Source: Qipengyuania sp. ABI-127-1 (GTDB taxonomy: Bacteria; Pseudomonadota; Alphaproteobacteria; Sphingomonadales; Sphingomonadaceae). From it: a DNA stretch of 64,000 nucleotides. Positions 28,992-36,911 of this stretch are shown here, in pieces. Within the stretch, counting starts at the first letter, position 1. Every line of letters starts with the position of its first letter. A program made the position numbers and the translations under genes. Under the pieces are notes generated by a model. That model ran no database searches and was not told the DNA's origin. It saw only the letters and a list, made by a program, of their open reading frames with translations. Where the stretch lies: the NCBI GenBank assembly GCA_022953095.1, contig JALJCR010000001.1, forward strand, positions 1,026,501 through 1,090,500, written 5' to 3'.

Positions 28992-30202
28992 GCTTTGAGC
29001 AATTCGGGCAGCTTGCCCGAGATGCCGCGCGCTTCGTCCATGAAGAAGCGCTTGAGCCAGCCACTGCGCTGAATGCCGGCCATGCCCAGTCGGCGCACCG
29101 CGCTGGCCGTCTTCCCCGGAATGCCGAAAATGCGGGTCAGGCTGTCGGTCGCGCCCATCACCATGAGCGAGTCGAGCGCGCGCCATTCTTCGTATTTCTT
29201 CAGTACCTGTGCATCGCCGAGGTCGAGACCGAGCCGGACCGCCTCGTCGAGTACCTCGACCAAGGCGCCGACATCGCGCAAGCCGAGATTGAGGCCCTGG
29301 CCCGCGATCGGGTGCATGCCATGCGCACTGTCGCCGACTAGCGCCAGGCGGTGTTCCACGATTTTCGCCGTGTGCTGGAAACTCAGCGGGTAGGACGAGC
29401 GCGCGCTGTTGATGGTGAGCTCGCCGAGTAGATCGCCCATGCGCTTGTAAACCTCGGCGAGGAAGGCACGGTCGGAGAGCTTCAGGACGCCTGACGCGTC
29501 CTTTTCGTCGACCGTCCAGACCAGCGCACTGCGATGCTGGCCGTCGGGGCCGTCGAGCATGGGCAGCAGCGCGAAAGGTCCGTCGGGATAGAAGATTTCC
29601 CAGGCTACGTGGTCGTGCGGTTTGCTGTGGTCGAGCCCGACGATCATCGCGCGGTGGCTGTAATCCCAGCTTGCCATCTTGAAGCCCGCTTCCTCGCGGC
29701 TGGGCGATCCGCGCCCTTCCGCGCCGACCATCAATGCGGCTTCGAGGACGCGGCCATCGGCGAGCGTTGCCGATACGCCGAATTCGCCGCGTTCGCGCGA
29801 TACGACCTCGACGGGGGCGTGCCATTCGATCAGCGGCTCCTTCGCCGCCGCCTCGTGAAGAGCGAGGCGCAGCTGGCGGTTGGCGAACATGCGGCCAAGC
29901 GTGCCTTCATGCGGCTCGGGGCGGAAATCGAGCCGGCCCGCCTTCATCTGGTCGAGCACGGCAATCGCGGCGATATCGCACCCATATGGTTCCAGCGCGT
30001 CTTCGAGGCCGATATGGCGGAACAGGCGCCAGCTCGCGGTCGAGATCGCCGAGGCGCGGCCATCGAAGCCTTCCGCAGTCAGGCTGGCCGGATCGGCACG
30101 GTCGACGAGGTGGCTGGACAGCCCCTTTTTCGCCGCCGCCAGCGCCAGTGTCATGCCCACCAGGCCGCCGCCCAGGATCAGCAGGTCTCGCTTGTCTGTC
30201 AT
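28988..30202 (-). CDS. UbiH/UbiF/VisC/COQ6 family FAD-dependent hydroxylase
   Basis: A 404-residue flavin monooxygenase, most likely hydroxylating the ubiquinone ring. LGGGLVGMTLALAAAKKG binds the ADP of FAD, and GDSAHGMHPIAGQGLNLGLRD is the second FAD motif plus the Ubi-hydroxylase signature. ATG 30202 directly precedes the first motif. Which ring position it oxidises cannot be told. It is divergent from dsbD, with only 25 bases between the starts. Confidence 0.92.
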   Translation of the reverse strand: MTDKRDLLILGGGLVGMTLALAAAKKGLSSHLVDRADPASLTAEGFDGRASAISTASWRLFRHIGLEDALEPYGCDIAAIAVLDQMKAGRLDFRPEPHEGTLGRMFANRQLRLALHEAAAKEPLIEWHAPVEVVSRERGEFGVSATLADGRVLEAALMVGAEGRGSPSREEAGFKMASWDYSHRAMIVGLDHSKPHDHVAWEIFYPDGPFALLPMLDGPDGQHRSALVWTVDEKDASGVLKLSDRAFLAEVYKRMGDLLGELTINSARSSYPLSFQHTAKIVEHRLALVGDSAHGMHPIAGQGLNLGLRDVGALVEVLDEAVRLGLDLGDAQVLKKYEEWRALDSLMVMGATDSLTRIFGIPGKTASAVRRLGMAGIQRSGWLKRFFMDEARGISGKLPELLKA

Positions 30203-30227
30203 GGGGTGAGTCCCTAGAGCGGCGAGC

Positions 30228-32339
30228 GTGATCGACGCAAGGATATTGGAGCGGATCGCCGCGCTGGTGATGCTGTGTGCGCTGGCCTTGGCCCTTGCCC
30301 CGGCTGCCAACGCGCAGCAGCAGGCGCGCGGGCCGGGTAGCGAGCGGATGCCGGTGGAGATCGTGGCCGAAGGCGCGCCGCAGCCGGGCGAAACCTGGAT
30401 GGTCGCGCTGCATTTCAGGCCCTCGAGCCCCGAATGGCACGGCTATTGGTCGAATCCCGGCGATGCGGGGCTCGGCATGCAGCTCGACTGGAGTTTGCCC
30501 GAGGAGTGGAGGGCTGGCGAACCGCTCTATCCGCTACCCAAGCGGCTGGTGATCGGCAATCTGATGAACCATGTCTATGAAGGCGACTATGCGGTTCTCG
30601 TGCCGATTGCCGTTCCGCAAAGCGCTGCGGTCGCCAATGTGGCGCCGATTGGCGTCACCGCGAATTATCTGGCCTGCACGGACAAGATCTGCGTGCCGCA
30701 GCAGGCGCGGCTGACGCTCGATCCCGCACGGGCTGGTGCCGATCCGCGTTTCGGTAGATGGCGCGCGGCAATCGTACCTCAGCTTGACAGCACGGCACAG
30801 TTCGAATTCACGCCGACACGCTTGCGGATCGGTATTCCGATCCCGGCCGAAACAGTGTTCGGCGATCTCCACCTATTTCTCGGCACGCCCGAACTGGGGG
30901 AAGGCGACAGACCGGATTACACCGGCGTGCAGACCTTTATCAGCGAAGGCAATCTGCTGGTGGCCGAAATGCCGATCGAGCGGATGGCGGTGGCGGACAA
31001 TGTCGAGCTTGCGGCCGAGCCGCGCCCCCAGACGATCACCGGCATCCTCGATCTCGGCAGCGGCCGCGGCGTGCGCTTTACCGCCGTGCCGGGGGATGTG
31101 CCGCTCGAAGGGGTGGAGCCGATCCGTGGTGGTGGGGCAGAGCCGGTCCTGTGGCAGTTGCTCGTCGCCGCGCTGGCGGGTGGATTGCTGCTCAACATCA
31201 TGCCCTGCGTCTTCCCGATCCTCAGCCTCAAGGCGCTGTCGCTGGCCAAGGCGGGGGGGGACGAGCGTGCGGCGCGGCGCGATGCGCTGGCCTACACTGC
31301 CGGGGTGGTGCTGGCCTGCGCTGCACTCGGCGCGACCATCCTGCTCCTGCGTTCGGCGGGCGAGCAGGTCGGGTGGGCCTTTCAGTTGCAGGAGCCCATC
31401 GTCGTGGTCGGCCTTTTTCTGCTGGCACTGGCGATCACGGTCAATTTCCTCGGGGTGTTCGAAGTGCCCGGCATGGCCATTTCGGGCGGCGCGCCCTCGC
31501 GAGGCGGTTCTTTCTCGACGGGCCTTCTCGCGGCCTTCGTGGCGACACCATGTACCGGCCCGTTCATGGCCATCGCGCTGGGGGCGGCGCTGGTCATCAG
31601 GCCGATCCACGGACTCCTCGTCTTCGTCGCCTTGGGTGTAGGCCTTGCGCTACCCTTCCTGCTGGTTGGCTTCGTCCCGGCGATCCGTCGGCACCTGCCC
31701 AAACCGGGCGCCTGGATGGATAGCTTCCGGCGCTGGATGGCGCTGCCGATGGGGCTGACCGCGCTGGCGCTTGCCTGGCTCCTCTGGCGCATCGGCGGAT
31801 GGGACTATCTCGGTCCGGTGCTCATCCTGGCAGTGCTCGCGCTTGCGGGGCTTGCGCTTATCGGGCTGTTCCAGCGTCGGGCGCGATCTGGTGCGCTGGT
31901 GGTTTTCGCCAGCCTCGTTGCGGTGCTTGGGATCGGGGCCGCTCTGCTCCCCAAGCCCGAGGCGCAGGCCGCATCAAGCGAAAGCTTGCTGGATCCTGTG
32001 ACCTATAGCGAAGCCGCGTTGGCCGAAGCGCGTATTTCAGGCCGCCCGGTCTTCATCTGGTTCACCGCTGACTGGTGCGTCACCTGCAAGGTCAACGAAA
32101 GTGTGGCGATCGAACGCGAGGCCACGCGCAAGGCTTTCGAGGAAGCGGGCGTCATCGCCATGCGCGGCGACTGGACGCAGCCCGATGAAGAAATCAGCCG
32201 CATGCTGACCCGTCAGGGCGCGGCGGGCGTCCCGCTCTATCTGTGGTACGAGCCCGGCGGCGAGGCCGAGCAATTGCCGCAGGTGCTTACGCCGGATCTG
32301 CTGGTGGAGAAGGCGCGGGATTCGGCTCGTCGCCGCTAG
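30228..32339 (+). CDS. dsbD: Thiol:disulfide interchange protein DsbD
   Basis: A 703-residue inner-membrane reductant conduit from cytosolic thioredoxin to the periplasm. A signal peptide (1-29) is followed by an N-terminal periplasmic domain (to about 300). The transmembrane electron-transfer domain has Cys327 (MPCVFP) and Cys442 (TPCTGP), and a thioredoxin domain has CVTC at 617-620. The start is GTG 30228, kept because it supplies the signal peptide's basic residues. Its last 53 bases overlap the convergent lipoprotein gene. Confidence 0.93.
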   Translation: MIDARILERIAALVMLCALALALAPAANAQQQARGPGSERMPVEIVAEGAPQPGETWMVALHFRPSSPEWHGYWSNPGDAGLGMQLDWSLPEEWRAGEPLYPLPKRLVIGNLMNHVYEGDYAVLVPIAVPQSAAVANVAPIGVTANYLACTDKICVPQQARLTLDPARAGADPRFGRWRAAIVPQLDSTAQFEFTPTRLRIGIPIPAETVFGDLHLFLGTPELGEGDRPDYTGVQTFISEGNLLVAEMPIERMAVADNVELAAEPRPQTITGILDLGSGRGVRFTAVPGDVPLEGVEPIRGGGAEPVLWQLLVAALAGGLLLNIMPCVFPILSLKALSLAKAGGDERAARRDALAYTAGVVLACAALGATILLLRSAGEQVGWAFQLQEPIVVVGLFLLALAITVNFLGVFEVPGMAISGGAPSRGGSFSTGLLAAFVATPCTGPFMAIALGAALVIRPIHGLLVFVALGVGLALPFLLVGFVPAIRRHLPKPGAWMDSFRRWMALPMGLTALALAWLLWRIGGWDYLGPVLILAVLALAGLALIGLFQRRARSGALVVFASLVAVLGIGAALLPKPEAQAASSESLLDPVTYSEAALAEARISGRPVFIWFTADWCVTCKVNESVAIEREATRKAFEEAGVIAMRGDWTQPDEEISRMLTRQGAAGVPLYLWYEPGGEAEQLPQVLTPDLLVEKARDSARRR

Positions 32340-32865
32340 GCGGCTGCGCCAGCGCCCGGCACTCCTCGACCAGTTCGCCGGGCAGGGCGCTCGGATTGAG
32401 AATCACGCTGCCAGCGCCCGGCACCGTCGCCTCGACCTCGCGCGTACCGGTGAGCACGTCCCAGCGCGGATCGGTCACCGGCTCCGCACCTTCCCAGCGC
32501 CATACGTCGCCAATCTGCGTCGCGTCGATCGGCAGGCGCGTTACATGGCTGTTCCCGATGAGCGCCAGTACTGCCTTGGCATGAGGGTCCGCCTTGGCGA
32601 AACGAGTATAGGCGAGCATCGGCCCGGTCCCTTGTCCAACGCATTCGATGGCGAATAGCGGGCGTTCGCCCGGTGTGCCGTAAAGCAGGCGCCGGGCCTT
32701 GTCGGCAGGCGCCCAAACCGCGCCTTCGGTATCGGGAGAATCGATCGGTTCAGACGGACCTTGAACCTCGCCCCCGATACGTGTGCGCTCGACATAGTCA
32801 TCGGCCGCAGGCGGCTTGCAGGCGGCGAGGACAAGGATCGGAAGCAAAGCCAGAGCGCGACGCAT
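32287..32865 (-). CDS. Hypothetical lipoprotein
   Basis: A 192-residue protein with a clear lipobox (ILVLAAC, Cys16) and no recognised domain. The mature part starts with an Asp/Glu-rich stretch. A globular region about 70-165 includes RPLFAIECVG and DVWRWEGAEPVTDPRWDVLTG, and the C-terminus is Pro-rich. The 3' end overlaps dsbD by 53 bases in the opposite strand, so mutual antisense effects are possible. The coding assignment rests on the lipobox and its full-length frame. Confidence 0.72.
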   Translation of the reverse strand: MRRALALLPILVLAACKPPAADDYVERTRIGGEVQGPSEPIDSPDTEGAVWAPADKARRLLYGTPGERPLFAIECVGQGTGPMLAYTRFAKADPHAKAVLALIGNSHVTRLPIDATQIGDVWRWEGAEPVTDPRWDVLTGTREVEATVPGAGSVILNPSALPGELVEECRALAQPPSGDEPNPAPSPPADPA

Positions 32866-32919
32866 CAGCGCGCTATGGCACAGGCGCGCGCAGGTTCAAG
32901 CGGGCGGGGTGCGCTATCC

Positions 32920-34434
32920 TCAGCGATCGCGGATGAAGGCACGGACATCGCGCGCCAGTTTCACCCGGTCTTCGTCGCGGACATACATCATATGGCCCGA
33001 GCCATAGTAATGCAGTTCGACCCGCTCCTGCGGGATGCCGATCCGGTTGAGCGAATATTCTGCGCCGAAGAAAGGCGTGGCGAAATCGTAATAGCCCTGC
33101 GCGTTGAACACCCGCAGGCCGGCATTCTGGCGCATCGCCTTGCCGATCAGCGGAGCGACGTTGAGATAGGCGCTGCGGCCCGGTCCGCTCGACAGGCTCC
33201 AGTTCCAGTGCTGTCCCGGCTCGCGCCCGATCGACTGGTATTCGCGGTCCGTCTCGAAACCCAGCCCCTCGCGCAGCCAGGCATTGACCGCCGCGGTATA
33301 GCCCGCGTCGATGCCGTAGAAGCTGGGATCATTGTCGGGATATTCCCCGGCATTATCGTAATCCGTGCCGGTATAGCGTGCATCGAGACGGCCGACGGTG
33401 AGGCCCCTGTCACGCAGTAACTCTTTGTAGAAGCGCTGGCTGGTGACGCGCAGATTGGCTTGGTCGAGATAGGTTTCGGACAGGCCCGTCAGCCGTGAGA
33501 GTTCCGCGCGCACGGCAGCGCGTTCGGCATCGGGAAGATCCTGCCCCTTGAGCAACGCGCTGGCAAACGGACCAATGGCGAAGCGGCGCGCTTCCTCCGC
33601 GATAGCCTCGACCGAGGGCGCCTCGGCCTTGCCGTGGAACCAAGCGGCGGCGGCCATATTGGGCAGCGTCACGATATAGGCCATTTCGTTGCCCGGCGTG
33701 GGCTCGCGCGCGGCGAAATCGAGGATGGTCGAAACGAGGATGAGCCCGTTGAGCCCCACATCGTTGAATGTGCTTCCTTCCAGCTCGTCCACCACCATGG
33801 CCGTACGCGTGGTGCCATAGCTCTCTCCGCCGAGATATTTTGGACTGTTCCAGCGTCCGTTGTCGTTGATCCAGCGGCGAATCACCTCGGCCACGGCGCG
33901 CGCATCCTCGCGCAGGCCGTAATATTTCTTCGGATCGGTGCCGGGGGTGAGATAGCTGAAACCCGTACCCGGCGGGTCGATGAAGACGAGGTCGGCGACA
34001 TCGAGCAAGCTCTCGGGATTGTCGACCAGCGGATAGGGCGGCGCCCCATCGTCGCGCGCATCTGACGGGATGGCGACCCGCTTCGGCCCCCAGGCGCCCA
34101 TCTGCAACCAGACCGATCCCGAGCCTGGCCCGCCATTGTAGATGAAGAATACCGGCCGCGAGGTGTCGCGCGGGCTGCGCACATAGCTGGTGGTGACGAT
34201 CACCGCTTCGGGCTTGCCCTCATCCGAAGTGAGCACGGTTTCTCCTACGGTCGCGCGGTAGGAAATGCGCTGCCCACCGAAGGTGCCGAAGAGGTCGCGC
34301 GTACGGACTTGGGGGACGACAAGCCCCTGTTTTTCAGCGGCCGGGCGATCTGTCTCCTGCCCTGCGGCGCCGGATGCGACGAGGAGAGGCGCACCGGCCA
34401 GCACGAGCGATGCAAGCAATTTACGGATGGGCAT
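32920..34434 (-). CDS. Secreted serine carboxypeptidase-like peptidase (S10)
   Basis: A 504-residue exported protein with a signal peptide (1-25). The family S10 motif NGGPGSGS is at about 100-107. The nucleophile is Ser205 in GGESYGTTR, and the Asp and His of the triad appear in GYYDFATPF and YGSGHMMYV near the C-terminus. It would trim C-terminal residues from peptides in the periplasm. Bacterial S10 proteins are less studied than the yeast enzyme, so specificity is unknown. Confidence 0.9.
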   Translation of the reverse strand: MPIRKLLASLVLAGAPLLVASGAAGQETDRPAAEKQGLVVPQVRTRDLFGTFGGQRISYRATVGETVLTSDEGKPEAVIVTTSYVRSPRDTSRPVFFIYNGGPGSGSVWLQMGAWGPKRVAIPSDARDDGAPPYPLVDNPESLLDVADLVFIDPPGTGFSYLTPGTDPKKYYGLREDARAVAEVIRRWINDNGRWNSPKYLGGESYGTTRTAMVVDELEGSTFNDVGLNGLILVSTILDFAAREPTPGNEMAYIVTLPNMAAAAWFHGKAEAPSVEAIAEEARRFAIGPFASALLKGQDLPDAERAAVRAELSRLTGLSETYLDQANLRVTSQRFYKELLRDRGLTVGRLDARYTGTDYDNAGEYPDNDPSFYGIDAGYTAAVNAWLREGLGFETDREYQSIGREPGQHWNWSLSSGPGRSAYLNVAPLIGKAMRQNAGLRVFNAQGYYDFATPFFGAEYSLNRIGIPQERVELHYYGSGHMMYVRDEDRVKLARDVRAFIRDR

Positions 34435-34504
34435 GTCGTCTCCTCGGGAAATGTCTCACCCATCCCTTGAAAGGGGATGCGTGCCGGGTCAATCGCCCAA
34501 GCGC

Positions 34505-35965
34505 CTAGCCCGGCCTGCCCCCATGCGCCTGCCAGTTGGCCATAAAGTCGCGCCGCGTCTTCGGGCCATAGGTGGCAAAACTGGGATTTCCGCGCTCCCG
34601 GTGGTCGAGCCGCCGCCTGTCGAGCCCATTGCGGCCCGCCATGCGCTCGCCATCGATACCGTAGACCTGCGCTGCATTGAGGCCGAAGATCTTGCGCTTG
34701 GCGGTCGGGGAGAGGGCTGGATAGCCGAAGCGGTCCTGATACTCTTCCCCGATCTCGAAGGCCCGGAAAGCCTGGATCTGGTCCTGCGGGCTGCCGAACC
34801 AGATGCTGTCCGTGCCCCACAGGATGCGCTCCTCGCCGAAATATTTGAGCAGTTTTCCCAGCAAATGCGCCGCCTCGTCCGGGCGGCTCATGAAGTGACG
34901 CCAGACCGAACCCAGCTCGGCATAGAGATTGCCCTGGTTGGGGACGAACCCCGCGTCCTGGTGCGCCTTGATCAGCCGGTCGACGCCCTCGGCCGCATCC
35001 GGCCTGTAAGGCCCTTCCGGCTTCCCGTGCTCCATGCCCGAATGATAGACGAGGAAGGTCAGGTCCGGGTTCGCCGCAGCGGCGCGGCCCATGTCTCTGG
35101 GCGAGGAATAGTCATACTCGAGACCGTAGAGCGGTATCCCCTTGTGCACCGCAATAGTGGTCACGCCGAGCCTGCGCGCTTCCTCGAAGGCGCGGGCCGC
35201 GTGATCGCTTTCGTCGAGGAAGAAACCGCGGCCTTCCGGCCCCCATTGCGGATACATCTTCCAGGCATCGACCCGGTGGACTTCCGCCTTCTCCTGCATC
35301 GCCTCGAGATCGCCCGGATCGTTCGGCAACAGTCCGCCATGGATCAGGCAGCGCGCGCCGTCGCCGCCAATCGCCTCGACGATCTCGCGGGCTTCGGCGG
35401 CATAATGGGTAGGCGTGGGATTGCTCTTCTGGCTGCCCCAGAGCGCGGAAACGACGGCCACGTCCGTGTCGCTGTCGAGATAGACCTCCTTGGCAAGCGT
35501 CTGGGCGGAATAGCACTCGTAACCACTGCCGCCGCATTTCGCATATTGGCCGAAGGCCTGCCGCAGGACCGCGTCCCAGATTTCCCCTTCACGCCCGACG
35601 CGCCAAGCGCCTGACGGATCGACGCAATGGGTCTGGACGTCGAGAATGAATTCGTCGCCCAGCAGGACGCTGTCCGCCGCCGCCGTGTCCAGTGCAGCCT
35701 CGGCGGGCAGGGCAAAACGGCCGCCCGCGGCGGGGTTGGCCGCGTTGCAGGCGACAAGCGTCGCTGCCGCTCCGGCGGTGCTTACGAGGAAGGCGCGGCG
35801 CCCGATCCCCAGCCGGCGGCTGTTTTCGGATGCCATATCATGGGCGATGGCATTCGCTATGTGCTGCTGCGGCGTGAGGTCGAGCGGCATGAACTCGCCA
35901 TTGCTGGTTCCGTCGAAACGGATGGGCAGGCGGGTGCCATCGGGATCGCAGTCGATTTTGGCCAT
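34505..35965 (-). CDS. Tat-exported amidohydrolase (amidohydrolase-2 family)
   Basis: A 486-residue protein with an internal twin-arginine signal (GRRAFLVSTAGAAATLVAC) beginning near residue 55, preceded by a long N-terminal region typical of this family (DPDGTRLPIRFDGTSNGEF). The catalytic barrel shows DVQTHCVDP, AVHKGI, VYHSGME and GTDSIWFGS, which supply metal-binding His and Asp residues. The substrate is unknown; relatives act on decarboxylation or ring hydrolysis. ATG 35965 is favoured over ATG 35836 because the family keeps the N-terminal extension. Confidence 0.82.
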   Translation of the reverse strand: MAKIDCDPDGTRLPIRFDGTSNGEFMPLDLTPQQHIANAIAHDMASENSRRLGIGRRAFLVSTAGAAATLVACNAANPAAGGRFALPAEAALDTAAADSVLLGDEFILDVQTHCVDPSGAWRVGREGEIWDAVLRQAFGQYAKCGGSGYECYSAQTLAKEVYLDSDTDVAVVSALWGSQKSNPTPTHYAAEAREIVEAIGGDGARCLIHGGLLPNDPGDLEAMQEKAEVHRVDAWKMYPQWGPEGRGFFLDESDHAARAFEEARRLGVTTIAVHKGIPLYGLEYDYSSPRDMGRAAAANPDLTFLVYHSGMEHGKPEGPYRPDAAEGVDRLIKAHQDAGFVPNQGNLYAELGSVWRHFMSRPDEAAHLLGKLLKYFGEERILWGTDSIWFGSPQDQIQAFRAFEIGEEYQDRFGYPALSPTAKRKIFGLNAAQVYGIDGERMAGRNGLDRRRLDHRERGNPSFATYGPKTRRDFMANWQAHGGRPG

Positions 35966-36004
35966 GTCTGTCCCTACTTTTTCTGCTCGGCCGTCGCTGT
36001 CGGT

Positions 36005-36796
36005 CTAGCTGCCGACCGCGGGCTTGACGAATTTCATCACGAAACGGTCGGTCTTGCCGCGGATGGCTGGATCGAAGACATTGACCGTGTGATCGTCTTC
36101 GGGGTTCGCGAGCATGTCGCTCTGTGCCTCCAGTACGAAGCCGGCCTTCTCGAAATCGGCCCTGACGACGGCAGGCTCGATCCGGTGGAAGCTCTCGACG
36201 GCCTCGCGGGTGTCGCCCGGATTGGCCACGTGGTCGATCACGCCAACGACACCGCCCGGCTTCATCGCCGCATAGAGCGTGGCGAGGTAGGCGGACGGTT
36301 CGGAGCGCGGGACGTCGTATTCTTCCGATTCCCAGTAAAGATCGTGGTAGACTAGGTTCATCACCGCGAAATCGAAGCGGTGGGGTTCGCTTTGGAAATC
36401 CTCGAAGCGATAGCGTTCCAGCGCGATGTCGGGCTGGGCTGCGGACAAGGCTGCCCAGCGCTCCTCGTCGTAGAATTGCTCGGGCTCGAGCGCGGTCACG
36501 CTGCCGTCCTCACCCACAGCTTCGGCGAGGATTTCGGCCCAATAGCCGCCGCCCGAAATGAGATCGACCGCATCGTCGCCCTGTTCGAGGCCGAGGAAGG
36601 CGAGCACTTCGGCAGGCATGCGGCTTTCATCAAGCGCGCGGGCGGCCTCGTGGCGGGCCTCGTTGGCAACCGCTGCGGCCAGCGTCTCGTCAGAAACGAG
36701 CTGCGCGACCGGGGTATCGACCTGCGCTTCAGGCGCCTCGCTGCATGCGGCAAGCGAGAGGGCCAGCGCGCTCGCAAGGGAAAGGGGCAATTTCAT
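36005..36796 (-). CDS. Exported methyltransferase-like lipoprotein
   Basis: A 263-residue protein with a strong lipoprotein signal (LSLAAC, Cys18), then a class I methyltransferase-like fold. Motif I is replaced by VDLISGGGYWAEILAEAVG, with VTALEPEQFY as strand 2 and GGVVGVIDHVA as motif IV. The COG4798-like family is annotated as predicted methyltransferase, but SAM is not known to be free in the periplasm. Its activity or export is therefore unclear. ATG 36796 follows GGAGGAAC. Confidence 0.8.
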   Translation of the reverse strand: MKLPLSLASALALSLAACSEAPEAQVDTPVAQLVSDETLAAAVANEARHEAARALDESRMPAEVLAFLGLEQGDDAVDLISGGGYWAEILAEAVGEDGSVTALEPEQFYDEERWAALSAAQPDIALERYRFEDFQSEPHRFDFAVMNLVYHDLYWESEEYDVPRSEPSAYLATLYAAMKPGGVVGVIDHVANPGDTREAVESFHRIEPAVVRADFEKAGFVLEAQSDMLANPEDDHTVNVFDPAIRGKTDRFVMKFVKPAVGS

Positions 36797-36834
36797 CGGT
36801 GTTCCTCCCACAACAGATGAGGAGGAGGATGAAC

Positions 36835-36852
36835 CCACCTCGCGCGAGGTGG
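36835..36852. repeat. Perfect 18-base palindrome upstream of the methyltransferase-like lipoprotein
   Basis: The sequence CCACCTCGCGCGAGGTGG equals its own reverse complement over all 18 bases. It lies in the 115-base gap between uvrB and the lipoprotein gene, about 40 bases before the latter's start. It could be an operator for that gene or part of the uvrB end; no T-tract follows, so a simple terminator is less likely. Confidence 0.6.
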
Positions 36853-36911
36853 AAGAGATGCGCACGCCGCTGGTCGAGACAGCGACCACGCCGGTCGAAG
36901 GATCGTGCGAT

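Noticed and set aside
34265-35614. A 449-codon plus-strand frame over the S10 peptidase end and the amidohydrolase
   Set aside because: It crosses two genes on the other strand that have clear motifs; no motif of its own.
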